A stretch of 64,000 nucleotides of DNA from Lewinellaceae bacterium (lineage in GTDB: Bacteria > Bacteroidota > Bacteroidia > Chitinophagales > Saprospiraceae): assembly GCA_016713985.1 (NCBI GenBank), contig JADJOD010000016.1:62001-126000 (forward strand), in the 5' to 3' direction. Under the pieces are notes generated by a model. The model saw nothing but the letters and a program-made list of their open reading frames with translations. It had not been told where the DNA came from and ran no database searches. Within the stretch, counting starts at the first letter, position 1, and the number at the start of each line of letters is the position of its first letter. Below, piece after piece: positions 51,691-60,694 of this stretch. A program made the translations under genes and the position numbers.

Positions 51691-53317
51691 ATGAAACGAT
51701 CATTTGCCGATCTGACCGCCGCACCCGATTTGCACGAGCATGGCGAAGGTACGGGCCCGAAAAGGAGCCGCCGCCCGGTATATGAAGATTTGCTGCCGCC
51801 CTGCAACAATGCCTGCCCTGCCGGCGAAAACATACAAGCCTGGCTTTCTTTGGCGCAGGCTGGGCGCCACCGGGAAGCCTGGGAAACGCTGGTTGCCGAC
51901 AACCCCATGCCGGCGGTGCACGGCCGGGTGTGTTACCATCCCTGTGAAGACGGCTGTAACCGCAGTTATGTGGATAATCCCGTGAGCATTCACGCAGTGG
52001 AGCGTTTTTTGGGCGACGAAGCCATCCGGCAGGGCTGGAAAATACCCGTTCCCTCCGTTTTTTCAGGAAAACGTGTGCTGGTGGTCGGCGGCGGCCCCAG
52101 CGGCCTTTCTGCGGCGTATCACCTGACCCGGCTCGGGCACCGGGTGGAAATATACGAAGCCGGCCCCATCGCGGGCGGCATGATGCACTTCGGCATTCCG
52201 GCCTACCGGCTTCCCCGCCATATCCTGGAGGCCGAGATCCGGCGGATAGAAGAGATGGGCGTGGTGATCCGTCTCCATCACAAAGTCGAAGATATTTTAA
52301 AGGAAAAGCAGGCCGGCGGATTCGACGCGGTATTTGTCGCCGTCGGTGCACATATTGGCAGAAAAACCGATATACCGGCCCGGGATGCGGGCCAGATTCT
52401 CGACGCCGTGCGGTTTTTACGGGATGTGGAACTGGGCAATCCGCCCCAAATCGGTCGCCGGGTAGCCATTTACGGCGGCGGCAACACGGCAATGGATGCC
52501 GCCCGAACGGCCAAACGCCTCGGCGTGGGAGAAGCCCTCATCATTTACCGGCGCGACCGGGAACATATGCCGGCGCACGATTTTGAAGCGGAGGAAGCTT
52601 TGAGTGAAGGGGTAAAAATCCACTGGTTGCGCAGCATCAAAGAAATCACGGGCACCTCCGTCACGGTAGAGATCATACGCCTCGAAAACGGCAGGCCCGT
52701 GCCCACCGGCGAATTGGAAACGCTGGAGGCCGACGCGCTTATTCTGGCGCTTGGCCAGGACACCGACACGGCTTTTTTGCAACACGTTCCGGGCATCAAA
52801 TTCGGGGATGACGGCACGGTGGAGGTAGGGCCGGACATGATGACCGGCCATAAAGGAATATTTGCCGGCGGCGATATGGTGCCGAGTGAACGCACCGTCA
52901 CGGTAGCGGTTGGCCACGGCAAAAAAGGCCGCCCGGTATATCGACGCCTTTTTGCGCGCCGGCAGGTATGAAAAAGCGCCCAAACACCCTGTTGTCGGCT
53001 TTGAACGCCTGCATGTTTGGTTCCAGACCCTGGCTCCCAAAGCCCTGCAACCCCACAAAAATGCGGAAGAAGCCGCGGAGAGTTTTGTGGAAATTGTCGG
53101 CGGCTTGTCGGAAGAAGAGGCCCGTTATGAAGCCCAGCGCTGCTACTCCTGCGGCAATTGTTTTGAATGCGACGGCTGTTTCGCGTCCTGTCCCGAAGAC
53201 GCCGTCATCAAACTCGGGCCGGGTCAGCGATACCGTTTTAACTACAACCTGTGCACCGGTTGCGCAGTCTGCTACGAGCAGTGCCCCTGCCACGCGATCG
53301 AAATGATCGCCGAATAA
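51691..53317 (+). CDS. GltD/NfnL-like FAD-NAD(P) oxidoreductase with ferredoxin tail, one frame break
   Basis: About 541 residues. The N-terminal Cys cluster (PPCNNACPAGENIQ; HGRVCYHPCEDGCNR) ligates an Fe-S cluster as in glutamate synthase small subunits. An FAD loop (GGGPSGLSAAYHLTRLG), an NAD(P) loop (YGGGNTAMDAARTAKRLG) and GIFAGGDMVPSERTVTVAVG follow. The frame breaks at the A run 52921-52926 (one A too many). The rest (KAARYIDAFLRAGRYEKAP) leads to a 2[4Fe-4S] domain (CYSCGNCFECDGCFASCP; CTGCAVCYEQCP). It probably exchanges electrons between NAD(P)H and ferredoxin for the adjacent pyruvate oxidoreductase, 44 bases downstream. Confidence 0.85.
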
Positions 53318-53361
53318 CAGTGATTCCCGGAGCCTTCCACCTTACAACGGATATTCAAGTT

Positions 53362-56300
53362 ATGGCTGAAAAAAATACTTCCGCAATTACTTTAGACGGC
53401 AACGAGGCAACGGCCTACGTCGCTTACCGGGTCAATGAAGTGTGCGCCATTTACCCCATCACGCCTTCCTCCGCGATGGCGGAATTTGCCGATGAATGGT
53501 CGGCAAAAGGGGTGAAAAATATCTGGGGCAACGTACCCGACGTGATAGAAATGCAAAGTGAAGGCGGCGCGGCGGGCACGGTGCACGGCGCCCTGCAAAC
53601 CGGGTCGCTGACCACCACGTTTACCGCTTCGCAGGGGCTCCTGCTGATGTTGCCCAACATGTTCAAAATTGCGGGCGAACTCACCGCAGCGGTGTTCCAC
53701 GTCGCCGCGCGTTCGCTGGCGGCCCAGGCATTATCTATTTTTGGCGATCACCAGGACGTAATGGCTGCGCGCACCACGGGGTTTGCCCTGCTCGCTTCGT
53801 CCAGTGTGCAGGAAGCGCACGACATGGCCCTGATCGCCCAGGCCGCCACCCTGGAATCACGGATCCCTTTTATCCATTTTTTCGACGGTTTTCGCACCTC
53901 GCACGAAGTCAACAAGATCAGCCTGCTCACCGATGCACAAATCAGGGCCATGATCGACGACGACCTGGTGATCGCGCACCGGAACAGGGCCCTGAATCCC
54001 GACAATCCCTTTATCCGGGGCACGGCCCAAAATCCCGACGTATATTTTCAGGGCCGGGAAACGGTGAATCCGTTTTATACCCGTACACCGGAGGTGTTGA
54101 GCCGGGTGATGGAAAAATTTGCCCGGCTTACCGGCCGTTCGTACCGTATTTTTGAATACAGCGGGGCGCCCGATGCCGAACACGTCGTGGTGATCATGGG
54201 CTCCGGCGGCGAAACGGCCACCGAAACTTGCCGGATGCTCGAGGCCTGCGGCGAAAAAACGGGTGTACTCCGCGTCCGCTTGTACCGGCCGTTTTTTGGA
54301 GAACAGTTCCTGGAGGCGCTGCCACCCACGGTGAAAAAGATAGCGGTATTGGACCGGACCAAAGAGCCGGGCGCTGCCGGCGAACCGCTGTATCAGGACG
54401 TGGTCACGGTGTTGGCAGAAGGTTTCGGAGCGGGTAAACTGGCCCGAATGCCCCATGTCACCGGCGGGCGGTACGGGTTGTCGTCCAAAGAATTTACCCC
54501 CGCGATGGTCAAGGCCGTTTTTGACGAATTGAAAAAAGAAAAACCCAAAAATCATTTCACGGTCGGCATTATTGACGATGTGGGTTTCACACACTTAGAC
54601 GTCGATCCTTATTTCAGCCTCGACGAATCCAGTTGGAAACAGGCCTTGTTTTTTGGGCTGGGCGCCGACGGGACGGTGGGCGCCAATAAAAACAGCATCA
54701 AAATTATCGGCGAAAACACGGACCTGTACGCGCAGGGCTACTTTGTATACGACTCGAAAAAATCGGGCGCTCAAACGGTTTCACACCTGCGTTTTGGCCC
54801 GGAGCCGGTTCGGGCGCCGTACCTGATCCGGCAGGCCGACTTCGTCGCCTGCCACCAGTTCAATTTTTTGGAAAAGGTGGAAATGTTGCCATTCGCCAAA
54901 CCCGGAGCCACATTTTTGCTCAATAGCCCCTTTGGCCCGGAAGAAGTCTGGGACCACCTGCCGTACGGAGTACAACGCGATCTCATCGATAAAAAACTGC
55001 GTTTTTTTGCCATAGACGCTTCCCGCGTGGCCCGGGAAACCGGCATGACCGGCCGCATCAACACCATCATGCAAACCTGCTTTTTCGCGTTGGCGGAAGT
55101 GCTGCCCCGCGACGAAGCCATTGCGCAAATCAAAAAAGCCATCGAAAAAACGTATTTTAAAAGAGGCAAGGCCGTTATCGAGCAAAATTTCAATGCGGTG
55201 GATCAAACGCTCGGCCGGCTTTTCGAGGTCAAAGTACCCGCGCAGCCCACGGGCCAAAGTGATGCCGCGCCCGGACTGCCGGCAGCGGCGCCGGATTTTG
55301 TCCGGCAGGTTACCGCCATCATGATGCGCGGGCACGGCGACGAACTTCCGGTGAGCGCCCTGCCCGTCGACGGCACTTACCCCAGCGGCACCACCCAATG
55401 GGAAAAACGCAATATTTCCGACCGGGTCGCTTCCTGGGACCCCGATATTTGCGTGCAATGCGGCAATTGCAGTTTTGTTTGCCCGCACGGCGTCATCCGC
55501 TCAAAGTTTTATCACAAGGATTATTTGTCCGAAGCGCCTGAGGGGTTCAAAAATGCGCCCCTTAATGCACGGGGTTTCCCGGAAACACGATACACCCTGC
55601 AGGTATACCTCGAAGATTGTACGGGTTGCAACCTCTGTGTGGAAGTGTGCCCCGCCACCCATCCCCTCGACAGGGCCGTAAAAGCCATTAACCTGCGGGA
55701 AAAGGCGCCGGAGTTGGAAAAAGAACGCGCCAATATTGCCTGTTTTGAAAAAATCCCGTTGAACGACCGGGTTTCCGTGAATTTTTCAACCGTACACGGC
55801 GCGCAGTTCCTCGAACCGCTGTTTGAATTCTCCGGCGCGTGTGCAGGTTGCGGCGAAACCCCGTACGTGCGGCTGCTCACCCAACTTTTCGGCGACCGGC
55901 TCATCGTGGCCAACGCGACCGGCTGTTCGTCCATTTACGGCGGCAACCTGCCGACCACACCCTGGACGGTCAACAAAGAGGGCAAAGGCCCTGCCTGGTC
56001 CAATTCGCTGTTTGAAGACAACGCCGAATTCGGCCTGGGTATGCGATTGAGCGCCGACAAACAACTGGCCATGGCCAAAGACCTGTTGCATCAACTGGAG
56101 CCGGCTCTCGGCGCCGATTTTGTAAAAGAATTGTCGGATGCGCCGCAGTGGCTCGAATCCGAAATTGCCGCCCAGCGCCGACGGGTAGCCGCCCTGAAAA
56201 ACAGGCTTCAAACGATGGACAACCCGCTCGCCAAACATTTACTTTCGGTGGCGGATCAGTTGGTCCGGCGCAGCATCTGGCTGGTAGGCGGCGACGGATG

Positions 56301-56937
56301 GGCATACGATATCGGCGCCGGCGGACTCGACCATGCGCTGGCCAGCGGCCGAAACATCAACGTACTGGTGCTCGACACGGAAGTTTATTCCAATACCGGC
56401 GGGCAATCGTCGAAGGCGACCCCCACGGCGGCTACCGCAAAATTTGCCGCCGCCGGCAAACGGGTGGGCAAAAAAGACCTGGCATTGCAGGCCATTTCCT
56501 ACGGCAACGTGTACGTGGCACAGGTGGCGATGGGCGCCAACCCGCAACAAACCCTGCTGGCCATGCGGGAAGCGGAAGCTTACGAAGGCCCCTCGCTGAT
56601 CCTGGCGTACAGCCATTGCATCGCACACGGCATCGATATGCAAAAAGGCCTGGATCAACAGAATATGGCTGTTGCCAGCGGGTATTGGCCGCTGATTCGG
56701 TATAACCCCGTGTTGCGGAAAAACAACCGGAACCCCTTTGTGCTGGATTCGATGCGACCCGCCATTCCGTTCCGCGACTACGCGTACAACGAACTGCGGT
56801 ATAAAGTGCTGACACAAACCAACCCACCGGAGGCGGCGCGCCTGATGGAACTGGCACAGGAGATGGTGGATTTGCGCTGGAAAACGTACGAAGACATGGC
56901 CGGCTTCGGGGCAAAACAGTTCCAGCCGGTAGTCTGA
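53362..56937 (+). CDS. nifJ: Pyruvate:ferredoxin (flavodoxin) oxidoreductase
   Basis: A 1191-residue single-chain PFOR that oxidises pyruvate to acetyl-CoA and CO2 with reduced ferredoxin. I take ATG 53362 (MAEKNTSAITLDGNEATAYV); the frame is open upstream only because it overlaps the previous gene's end. Seen in order: domain I with YPITPSSAMAEFADEW, the ferredoxin domain with two clusters (CVQCGNCSFVCPHG; CTGCNLCVEVCPA), the cluster-binding CAGCGETPYVR, and the thiamine diphosphate domain (GGDGWAYDIGAGGLDHAL, LDTEVYSNTGGQSSKATPT). All motifs are intact and the length is normal. It forms a redox operon with its neighbours. Confidence 0.95.
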   Translation: MAEKNTSAITLDGNEATAYVAYRVNEVCAIYPITPSSAMAEFADEWSAKGVKNIWGNVPDVIEMQSEGGAAGTVHGALQTGSLTTTFTASQGLLLMLPNMFKIAGELTAAVFHVAARSLAAQALSIFGDHQDVMAARTTGFALLASSSVQEAHDMALIAQAATLESRIPFIHFFDGFRTSHEVNKISLLTDAQIRAMIDDDLVIAHRNRALNPDNPFIRGTAQNPDVYFQGRETVNPFYTRTPEVLSRVMEKFARLTGRSYRIFEYSGAPDAEHVVVIMGSGGETATETCRMLEACGEKTGVLRVRLYRPFFGEQFLEALPPTVKKIAVLDRTKEPGAAGEPLYQDVVTVLAEGFGAGKLARMPHVTGGRYGLSSKEFTPAMVKAVFDELKKEKPKNHFTVGIIDDVGFTHLDVDPYFSLDESSWKQALFFGLGADGTVGANKNSIKIIGENTDLYAQGYFVYDSKKSGAQTVSHLRFGPEPVRAPYLIRQADFVACHQFNFLEKVEMLPFAKPGATFLLNSPFGPEEVWDHLPYGVQRDLIDKKLRFFAIDASRVARETGMTGRINTIMQTCFFALAEVLPRDEAIAQIKKAIEKTYFKRGKAVIEQNFNAVDQTLGRLFEVKVPAQPTGQSDAAPGLPAAAPDFVRQVTAIMMRGHGDELPVSALPVDGTYPSGTTQWEKRNISDRVASWDPDICVQCGNCSFVCPHGVIRSKFYHKDYLSEAPEGFKNAPLNARGFPETRYTLQVYLEDCTGCNLCVEVCPATHPLDRAVKAINLREKAPELEKERANIACFEKIPLNDRVSVNFSTVHGAQFLEPLFEFSGACAGCGETPYVRLLTQLFGDRLIVANATGCSSIYGGNLPTTPWTVNKEGKGPAWSNSLFEDNAEFGLGMRLSADKQLAMAKDLLHQLEPALGADFVKELSDAPQWLESEIAAQRRRVAALKNRLQTMDNPLAKHLLSVADQLVRRSIWLVGGDGWAYDIGAGGLDHALASGRNINVLVLDTEVYSNTGGQSSKATPTAATAKFAAAGKRVGKKDLALQAISYGNVYVAQVAMGANPQQTLLAMREAEAYEGPSLILAYSHCIAHGIDMQKGLDQQNMAVASGYWPLIRYNPVLRKNNRNPFVLDSMRPAIPFRDYAYNELRYKVLTQTNPPEAARLMELAQEMVDLRWKTYEDMAGFGAKQFQPVV

Positions 56938-56996
56938 CGACTTGCCAACGGCCACCGGTAACGAGGAGTATTTTTTCACGCTAAATTCACCTGCAC

Positions 56997-57998
56997 ATGG
57001 ACCTGAAAACAACATACATGGGCTTGCCCCTCAAATCGCCGGTGGTGGTGTCGGCCTGCACCTTATCCGAAGAAACAGGAAACATCCTCCGGATGGAAGA
57101 TGCAGGCGCGGGCGCGGTCGTTTTGTTCTCTCTTTTTGAAGAACAAATCCGCGAAGAACAGGCGCGGTTCGAATCGGTCCTGCACGCGACGAGCAACGTT
57201 TTTCCGGAGGCATCGGGTTATTTTCCCCAACTGGAAGATTACCATGTGGGCACTTCCCGGTATCTCGACATCATCCGGCAAGCAAAGGAACGGGTGCACA
57301 TCCCCATTATCGCCAGCCTCAACGGCATTACCCATGAAGGATGGATCGAATACGCCTGCGAAATGGAACAGGCGGGCGCCGACGGTATTGAAATCAATAT
57401 ATTTTACATCCCGGCAGATATTCGTTTGAGCGGCGCCGGGGTGGAAAAACGGTATGTCGACATTATTCGGGCCGTTCGGCAACACGTCAAAATTCCGGTG
57501 GCGGTCAAACTCAATCCGTATTTCAGCGCTACCGGCAATATGGCGCTTCAGATGAAAGACGCCGGCGCGGATGCCCTGGTATTGTTCAACCGTTTTTACC
57601 AGCCGGATTTTGACATCAACGAACTGAAATTGTTGTCCAACCTGCACTACAGCGATGCCGCGGAGATCAGGTTGCCCTTGTTGTGGATCGCCATATTATA
57701 CGGCCAGGTGCCACTTTCACTCGCCGCCACCACCGGTGTGCAAAGTGCAAAAGAAGTGATCAAATACCTGTTGGCCGGCGCCGATGTGGCCATGACGGCT
57801 TCCGTCCTGTACAAAAAAGGCATCGATCATATCGGGCAAATGAACAGGGAAATTGCGGAGTGGATGAACCGGATGGATTTTGATTCGATCGCTGCTTTTA
57901 AAGGCGTGATGAGCCAGCGCAATATTTCCAACCCGGATGCTTACGAACGGGCCAATTACATCCGGATACTGACGGGGGCCCAAGGCGGTATCCGGTAA
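56997..57998 (+). CDS. Dihydroorotate dehydrogenase-like protein
   Basis: A 333-residue FMN-binding (beta/alpha)8 barrel related to class 1 dihydroorotate dehydrogenases (MGLPLKSPVVVSACTLSEET, VAVKLNPYFSATGNMALQM, GADALVLFNRFYQPDFD, then TTGVQSAKEVIKYLLAGAD near the FMN phosphate). Such dihydroorotate dehydrogenase-like proteins often neighbour PFOR genes, and their substrate is not established. It starts 59 bases after nifJ on the same strand. No pyr genes are nearby, so a role in pyrimidine synthesis is doubtful. Confidence 0.85.
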   Translation: MDLKTTYMGLPLKSPVVVSACTLSEETGNILRMEDAGAGAVVLFSLFEEQIREEQARFESVLHATSNVFPEASGYFPQLEDYHVGTSRYLDIIRQAKERVHIPIIASLNGITHEGWIEYACEMEQAGADGIEINIFYIPADIRLSGAGVEKRYVDIIRAVRQHVKIPVAVKLNPYFSATGNMALQMKDAGADALVLFNRFYQPDFDINELKLLSNLHYSDAAEIRLPLLWIAILYGQVPLSLAATTGVQSAKEVIKYLLAGADVAMTASVLYKKGIDHIGQMNREIAEWMNRMDFDSIAAFKGVMSQRNISNPDAYERANYIRILTGAQGGIR

Positions 57999-58126
57999 GG
58001 GGAGACAAGGCTTCGGCAAAACAATTCCGGTTCTTGTTGTTTTCCGGAAAATGTGATCGCAAAGATTCGGAACTTGGCCCCGAAATGATCCGAATCTTTG
58101 AACCATTACATCCTGTAGCCGTCACA

Positions 58127-58756
58127 ATGAATTCGATTGAAAAGATTTTTGCAAACAACAAAGAATGGATTGCCGGCAAATTGTCATTGGATCCGGCCTA
58201 TTTTGAAAACCTGAACAAGGGCCAAAACCCAGAGTTTTTGTACATCGGCTGTTCCGACAGCCGGGTTACGGCGGAAGACCTGATGGGGGTGCAACCCGGC
58301 GAGGTGTTTGTTCACCGGAACATCGCCAATATGGTGATCAGCATCGACCTGAACGTGATGAGCGTGATCAATTATTCCGTCCGGCACCTGAAAGTAAAAC
58401 ACATCATCGTGTGTGGGCATTATTCCTGCGGCGGCATCAAAGCAGCCATGCAATCCGTTGACCTCGGTATTCTGAACCCCTGGCTGCGCAACATCCGCGA
58501 CGTGTATCGCTTGCACAAGGATGAACTCAACGCTATCGCGGACGAGCAGGCGCGTTACAACCGCCTCGTCGAACTCAACGTGCAGGAACAATGTGTCAAC
58601 CTGATCAAAACGGCTTCCGTTCAGCAGGCACACCGCCAAAGAGGGTTGATGGTGTACGGCTGGGTATTCGATATACACACCGGTAAACTCATCGATTTAA
58701 AAATCGACTTTCCGAAAATCCTGGCCGATATCATGGAAATTTACCGGTTGAGTTGA
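58127..58756 (+). CDS. Beta-class carbonic anhydrase
   Basis: About 209 residues from ATG 58127 (MNSIEKIFANNKEWIAGKLS). The zinc site is complete: Cys and Asp-Arg in YIGCSDSRVTAEDL, then His and Cys in VCGHYSCGGIKAAM. It interconverts CO2 and bicarbonate. Its place next to a CO2-releasing or CO2-fixing PFOR fits local supply or removal of CO2, but co-transcription is not shown. The ORF is open further upstream without homology. Confidence 0.92.
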   Translation: MNSIEKIFANNKEWIAGKLSLDPAYFENLNKGQNPEFLYIGCSDSRVTAEDLMGVQPGEVFVHRNIANMVISIDLNVMSVINYSVRHLKVKHIIVCGHYSCGGIKAAMQSVDLGILNPWLRNIRDVYRLHKDELNAIADEQARYNRLVELNVQEQCVNLIKTASVQQAHRQRGLMVYGWVFDIHTGKLIDLKIDFPKILADIMEIYRLS

Positions 58757-58767
58757 CAGGAAAGTTG

Positions 58768-58830
58768 TTTGGATAAGACTTACATGAATATGCTATAGCA
58801 GACCTGTAAATCATGTAAATCCCGTCCAAA
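58768..58830. repeat. Degenerate TTTGGA..TTACATGA inverted repeat
   Basis: TTTGGATAAGACTTACATGA (58768-58787) pairs imperfectly (16 of 20) with TCATGTAAATCCCGTCCAAA (58811-58830). The pattern and the TTACATGA / TCATGTAAAT ends resemble the palindrome after rpoB (8681-8743), so it is probably a decayed member of the same family. Confidence 0.5.
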
Positions 58831-58890
58831 CCACTGCATGTCAACCGAATACCTCTCCGTTCATTCGTTTTTTGGCAAAAAAATCAAGCC

Positions 58891-59235
58891 ATGCAATACA
58901 AAGTCTCCGGCATCGAACCCTTCACCATTTCGCGCGGTTTTCACGCGCGAATGATCCATACCGACAACATGACCCTTGCCTACGTGGACGTGGACGAAGG
59001 CGCCGATCTGCCCGAACATGCGCACGTACACGAGCAGGTGCTCAATTTGCTGGAAGGCCGCTTTGAACTCATCGTTGGCGGACAGGCACACCTGCTGGAG
59101 GCGGGCGACGTATTTGCCATTCCTTCCAACGTGCCGCATTCGGGCAAAGCCCACACCCGTTGCCGGATCCTCGATGTATTCAACCCGGTTCGGGAGGATT
59201 TCAGAAGTGGCAACGTAGCGTATGGCGTTCGATAG
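58891..59235 (+). CDS. Small cupin protein
   Basis: A 114-residue single-domain cupin. Motif 1 carries the metal ligands (EHAHVHEQVLNLLEG, about residues 42-56) and motif 2 is GDVFAIPSNVPHSGKA (about 73-88). It is probably a metal-dependent enzyme or binding protein; the substrate is not known. It ends 3 bases before the EamA transporter start, so the two are coupled. Confidence 0.85.
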   Translation: MQYKVSGIEPFTISRGFHARMIHTDNMTLAYVDVDEGADLPEHAHVHEQVLNLLEGRFELIVGGQAHLLEAGDVFAIPSNVPHSGKAHTRCRILDVFNPVREDFRSGNVAYGVR

Positions 59236-59238
59236 GCG

Positions 59239-60099
59239 ATGACGACGGCCGTACTGTTACTTGTCCTTTTTTCCGGTTTTATACACGCTTTCTGGAATTA
59301 TCTCGCCAAAACGATCCCCAGCGGCGCCCCGTTCGTCTGGCTATTAGCGGCAGTCATGTCGATAATACTATTACCCTTCGTGCTGATTTACACAGCTTTG
59401 TACGGCTTCGACTGGTCGCCGGAAAATGTGGCTATTCTGGCAGTGACGGGTTTTTTGCACCTGATCTATTTTTTGGTTTTGCAAAAAGGCTACCAGGTGA
59501 GCGACCTGTCGGTGGTATATCCGCTTGCACGTGGCAGCGGGCCGACATTCGCCACCATCGGCGCGGTATTGTTTTTAAATGAAACCGTCACGTTATGGTC
59601 GGTGGCCGGGCTTGCTATGGTGGTCGGCGGCGTATTACTCGTAGCGGGTGTTGCGCAGCGCATGGGCGACGCGCAAAAACGCAGGGCGGGAATTTTTTAC
59701 GGGATTGGCACCGGTGTGTTGATCGCTGCGTACACGGTCTGGGATGGCTATGCAGTAAAAAACCGCGCCCTGGCCCCGGTGTTTATCGAGTATTTTTCCC
59801 ACCCGATCCGGGTGGCCGTGCTGGCGCCCGTAGCTTGGAAACGATGGCCGGAAGTGTGCGCCATCTGGGCTGCGCACAAATGGAAAACGCTGCTGATTGG
59901 CGCAATAAGCCCCCTCGCTTTTATTATGGTGTTGTACGCGATGAAAACCGCACCGGTTCATTTCGTGGCTCCCCTGCGCGAGGTGAGCATTGTTTTTGGC
60001 GTTATTTTCGGAGCAAAACTGCTCACTGAGGAAAATTTCAGGCCTCGCCTCATCGGATCGCTTTTGATTCTGGCGGGAATTGTACTTTTGTCCGTGTAA
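59239..60099 (+). CDS. EamA/DMT-family transporter
   Basis: A 286-residue membrane protein with about ten spans in two EamA-type repeats (AVLLLVLFSGFIHAFWNYLA; YPLARGSGPTFATIGAVLFL; GVLIAAYTVWDGYAVKNRAL; LLILAGIVLLSV). The conserved YPLARG.GP stretch at the end of the first repeat is intact. The family exports metabolites or drugs. It starts 3 bases after the cupin gene and is followed by a 3-hydroxyanthranilate dioxygenase gene 12 bases downstream. Confidence 0.85.
   Translation: MTTAVLLLVLFSGFIHAFWNYLAKTIPSGAPFVWLLAAVMSIILLPFVLIYTALYGFDWSPENVAILAVTGFLHLIYFLVLQKGYQVSDLSVVYPLARGSGPTFATIGAVLFLNETVTLWSVAGLAMVVGGVLLVAGVAQRMGDAQKRRAGIFYGIGTGVLIAAYTVWDGYAVKNRALAPVFIEYFSHPIRVAVLAPVAWKRWPEVCAIWAAHKWKTLLIGAISPLAFIMVLYAMKTAPVHFVAPLREVSIVFGVIFGAKLLTEENFRPRLIGSLLILAGIVLLSV
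60083..60090 (+). promoter_or_regulatory. TACTTTTG -7 box inside the end of the transporter gene
   Basis: TACTTTTG matches TAnnTTTG, with TTTG 16 bases upstream (60063-60066; spacing short of the usual 19-21). It lies 21 bases before the start of the dioxygenase gene and could give it a separate transcript. Confidence 0.35.
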
Positions 60100-60111
60100 A
60101 AAATATCTAAC

Positions 60112-60630
60112 ATGGGAATCGCCAAACCGTTCAACCTCCAGTCCTGGATCGAAGAAAACCGCCACCTGCTCAAACCGCCGGTTGGTAACAAACAAATTTA
60201 CATCGACAACGAAGACTTTATCGTTATGATCGTCGGCGGTCCCAACGGCCGCAAAGACTACCACTGGGAAGAAGGCGAAGAACTTTTTTACCAGTTGGAA
60301 GGCGATATTCAGGTCAAGATCATCAATGAAGACGGCCAACCGGAAACCATTGACATCCGCGAGGGCGAGATGTTCCTGCTGCCACCGCGTATCCCGCATT
60401 CGCCGCAACGCCCCGCCGGCACCGTCGGCCTCGTGCTGGAACGCCGCCGCAATCCCGGCGAGATCGATAAACTGTTGTGGTTCTGCGACAATTGCGGCGC
60501 CCCCCTGCACGAAGCGGGTTTTCCTCTCAAAGACATCGGGACCCAGATCAAACAAGCCATCGGCGAGTTTATGGAAGACGAAGGCGCGCGCACCTGCAAA
60601 CAATGCGGCACGGTGATGCCGAAAGGGTGA
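60112..60630 (+). CDS. nbaC: 3-Hydroxyanthranilate 3,4-dioxygenase
   Basis: A 172-residue ring-opening dioxygenase of tryptophan/kynurenine breakdown and of NAD synthesis. The catalytic iron ligands are visible: His and Glu in DYHWEEGEELFYQLEGD (about residues 43-60) and His in PPRIPHSPQRPAG. The C-terminal rubredoxin-like iron site has CDNC and CKQC, as in the bacterial enzyme. The length is standard. No kyn genes are adjacent, but the transporter and cupin upstream might handle a related aromatic compound. Confidence 0.93.
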   Translation: MGIAKPFNLQSWIEENRHLLKPPVGNKQIYIDNEDFIVMIVGGPNGRKDYHWEEGEELFYQLEGDIQVKIINEDGQPETIDIREGEMFLLPPRIPHSPQRPAGTVGLVLERRRNPGEIDKLLWFCDNCGAPLHEAGFPLKDIGTQIKQAIGEFMEDEGARTCKQCGTVMPKG

Positions 60631-60640
60631 GAAGAGCCCC

Positions 60641-60690
60641 CTCTCACGCCTCTCACCCTCTCACCCTCTCACCCCTCTCACCCCCTCTCA
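60641..60690. repeat. CTCTCACC-type direct repeat
   Basis: About six imperfect copies of CTCTCACC with one to three extra C residues, filling the gap between the dioxygenase and protease genes. Copy number may be unstable. No promoter match is visible here. Confidence 0.7.
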
Positions 60691-60694
60691 CACC

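Noticed and set aside
60641..60690. CTCTCACC repeat as protein-binding regulatory array
   Set aside because: It is low-complexity with irregular C runs and no paired promoter; slippage is a sufficient explanation.
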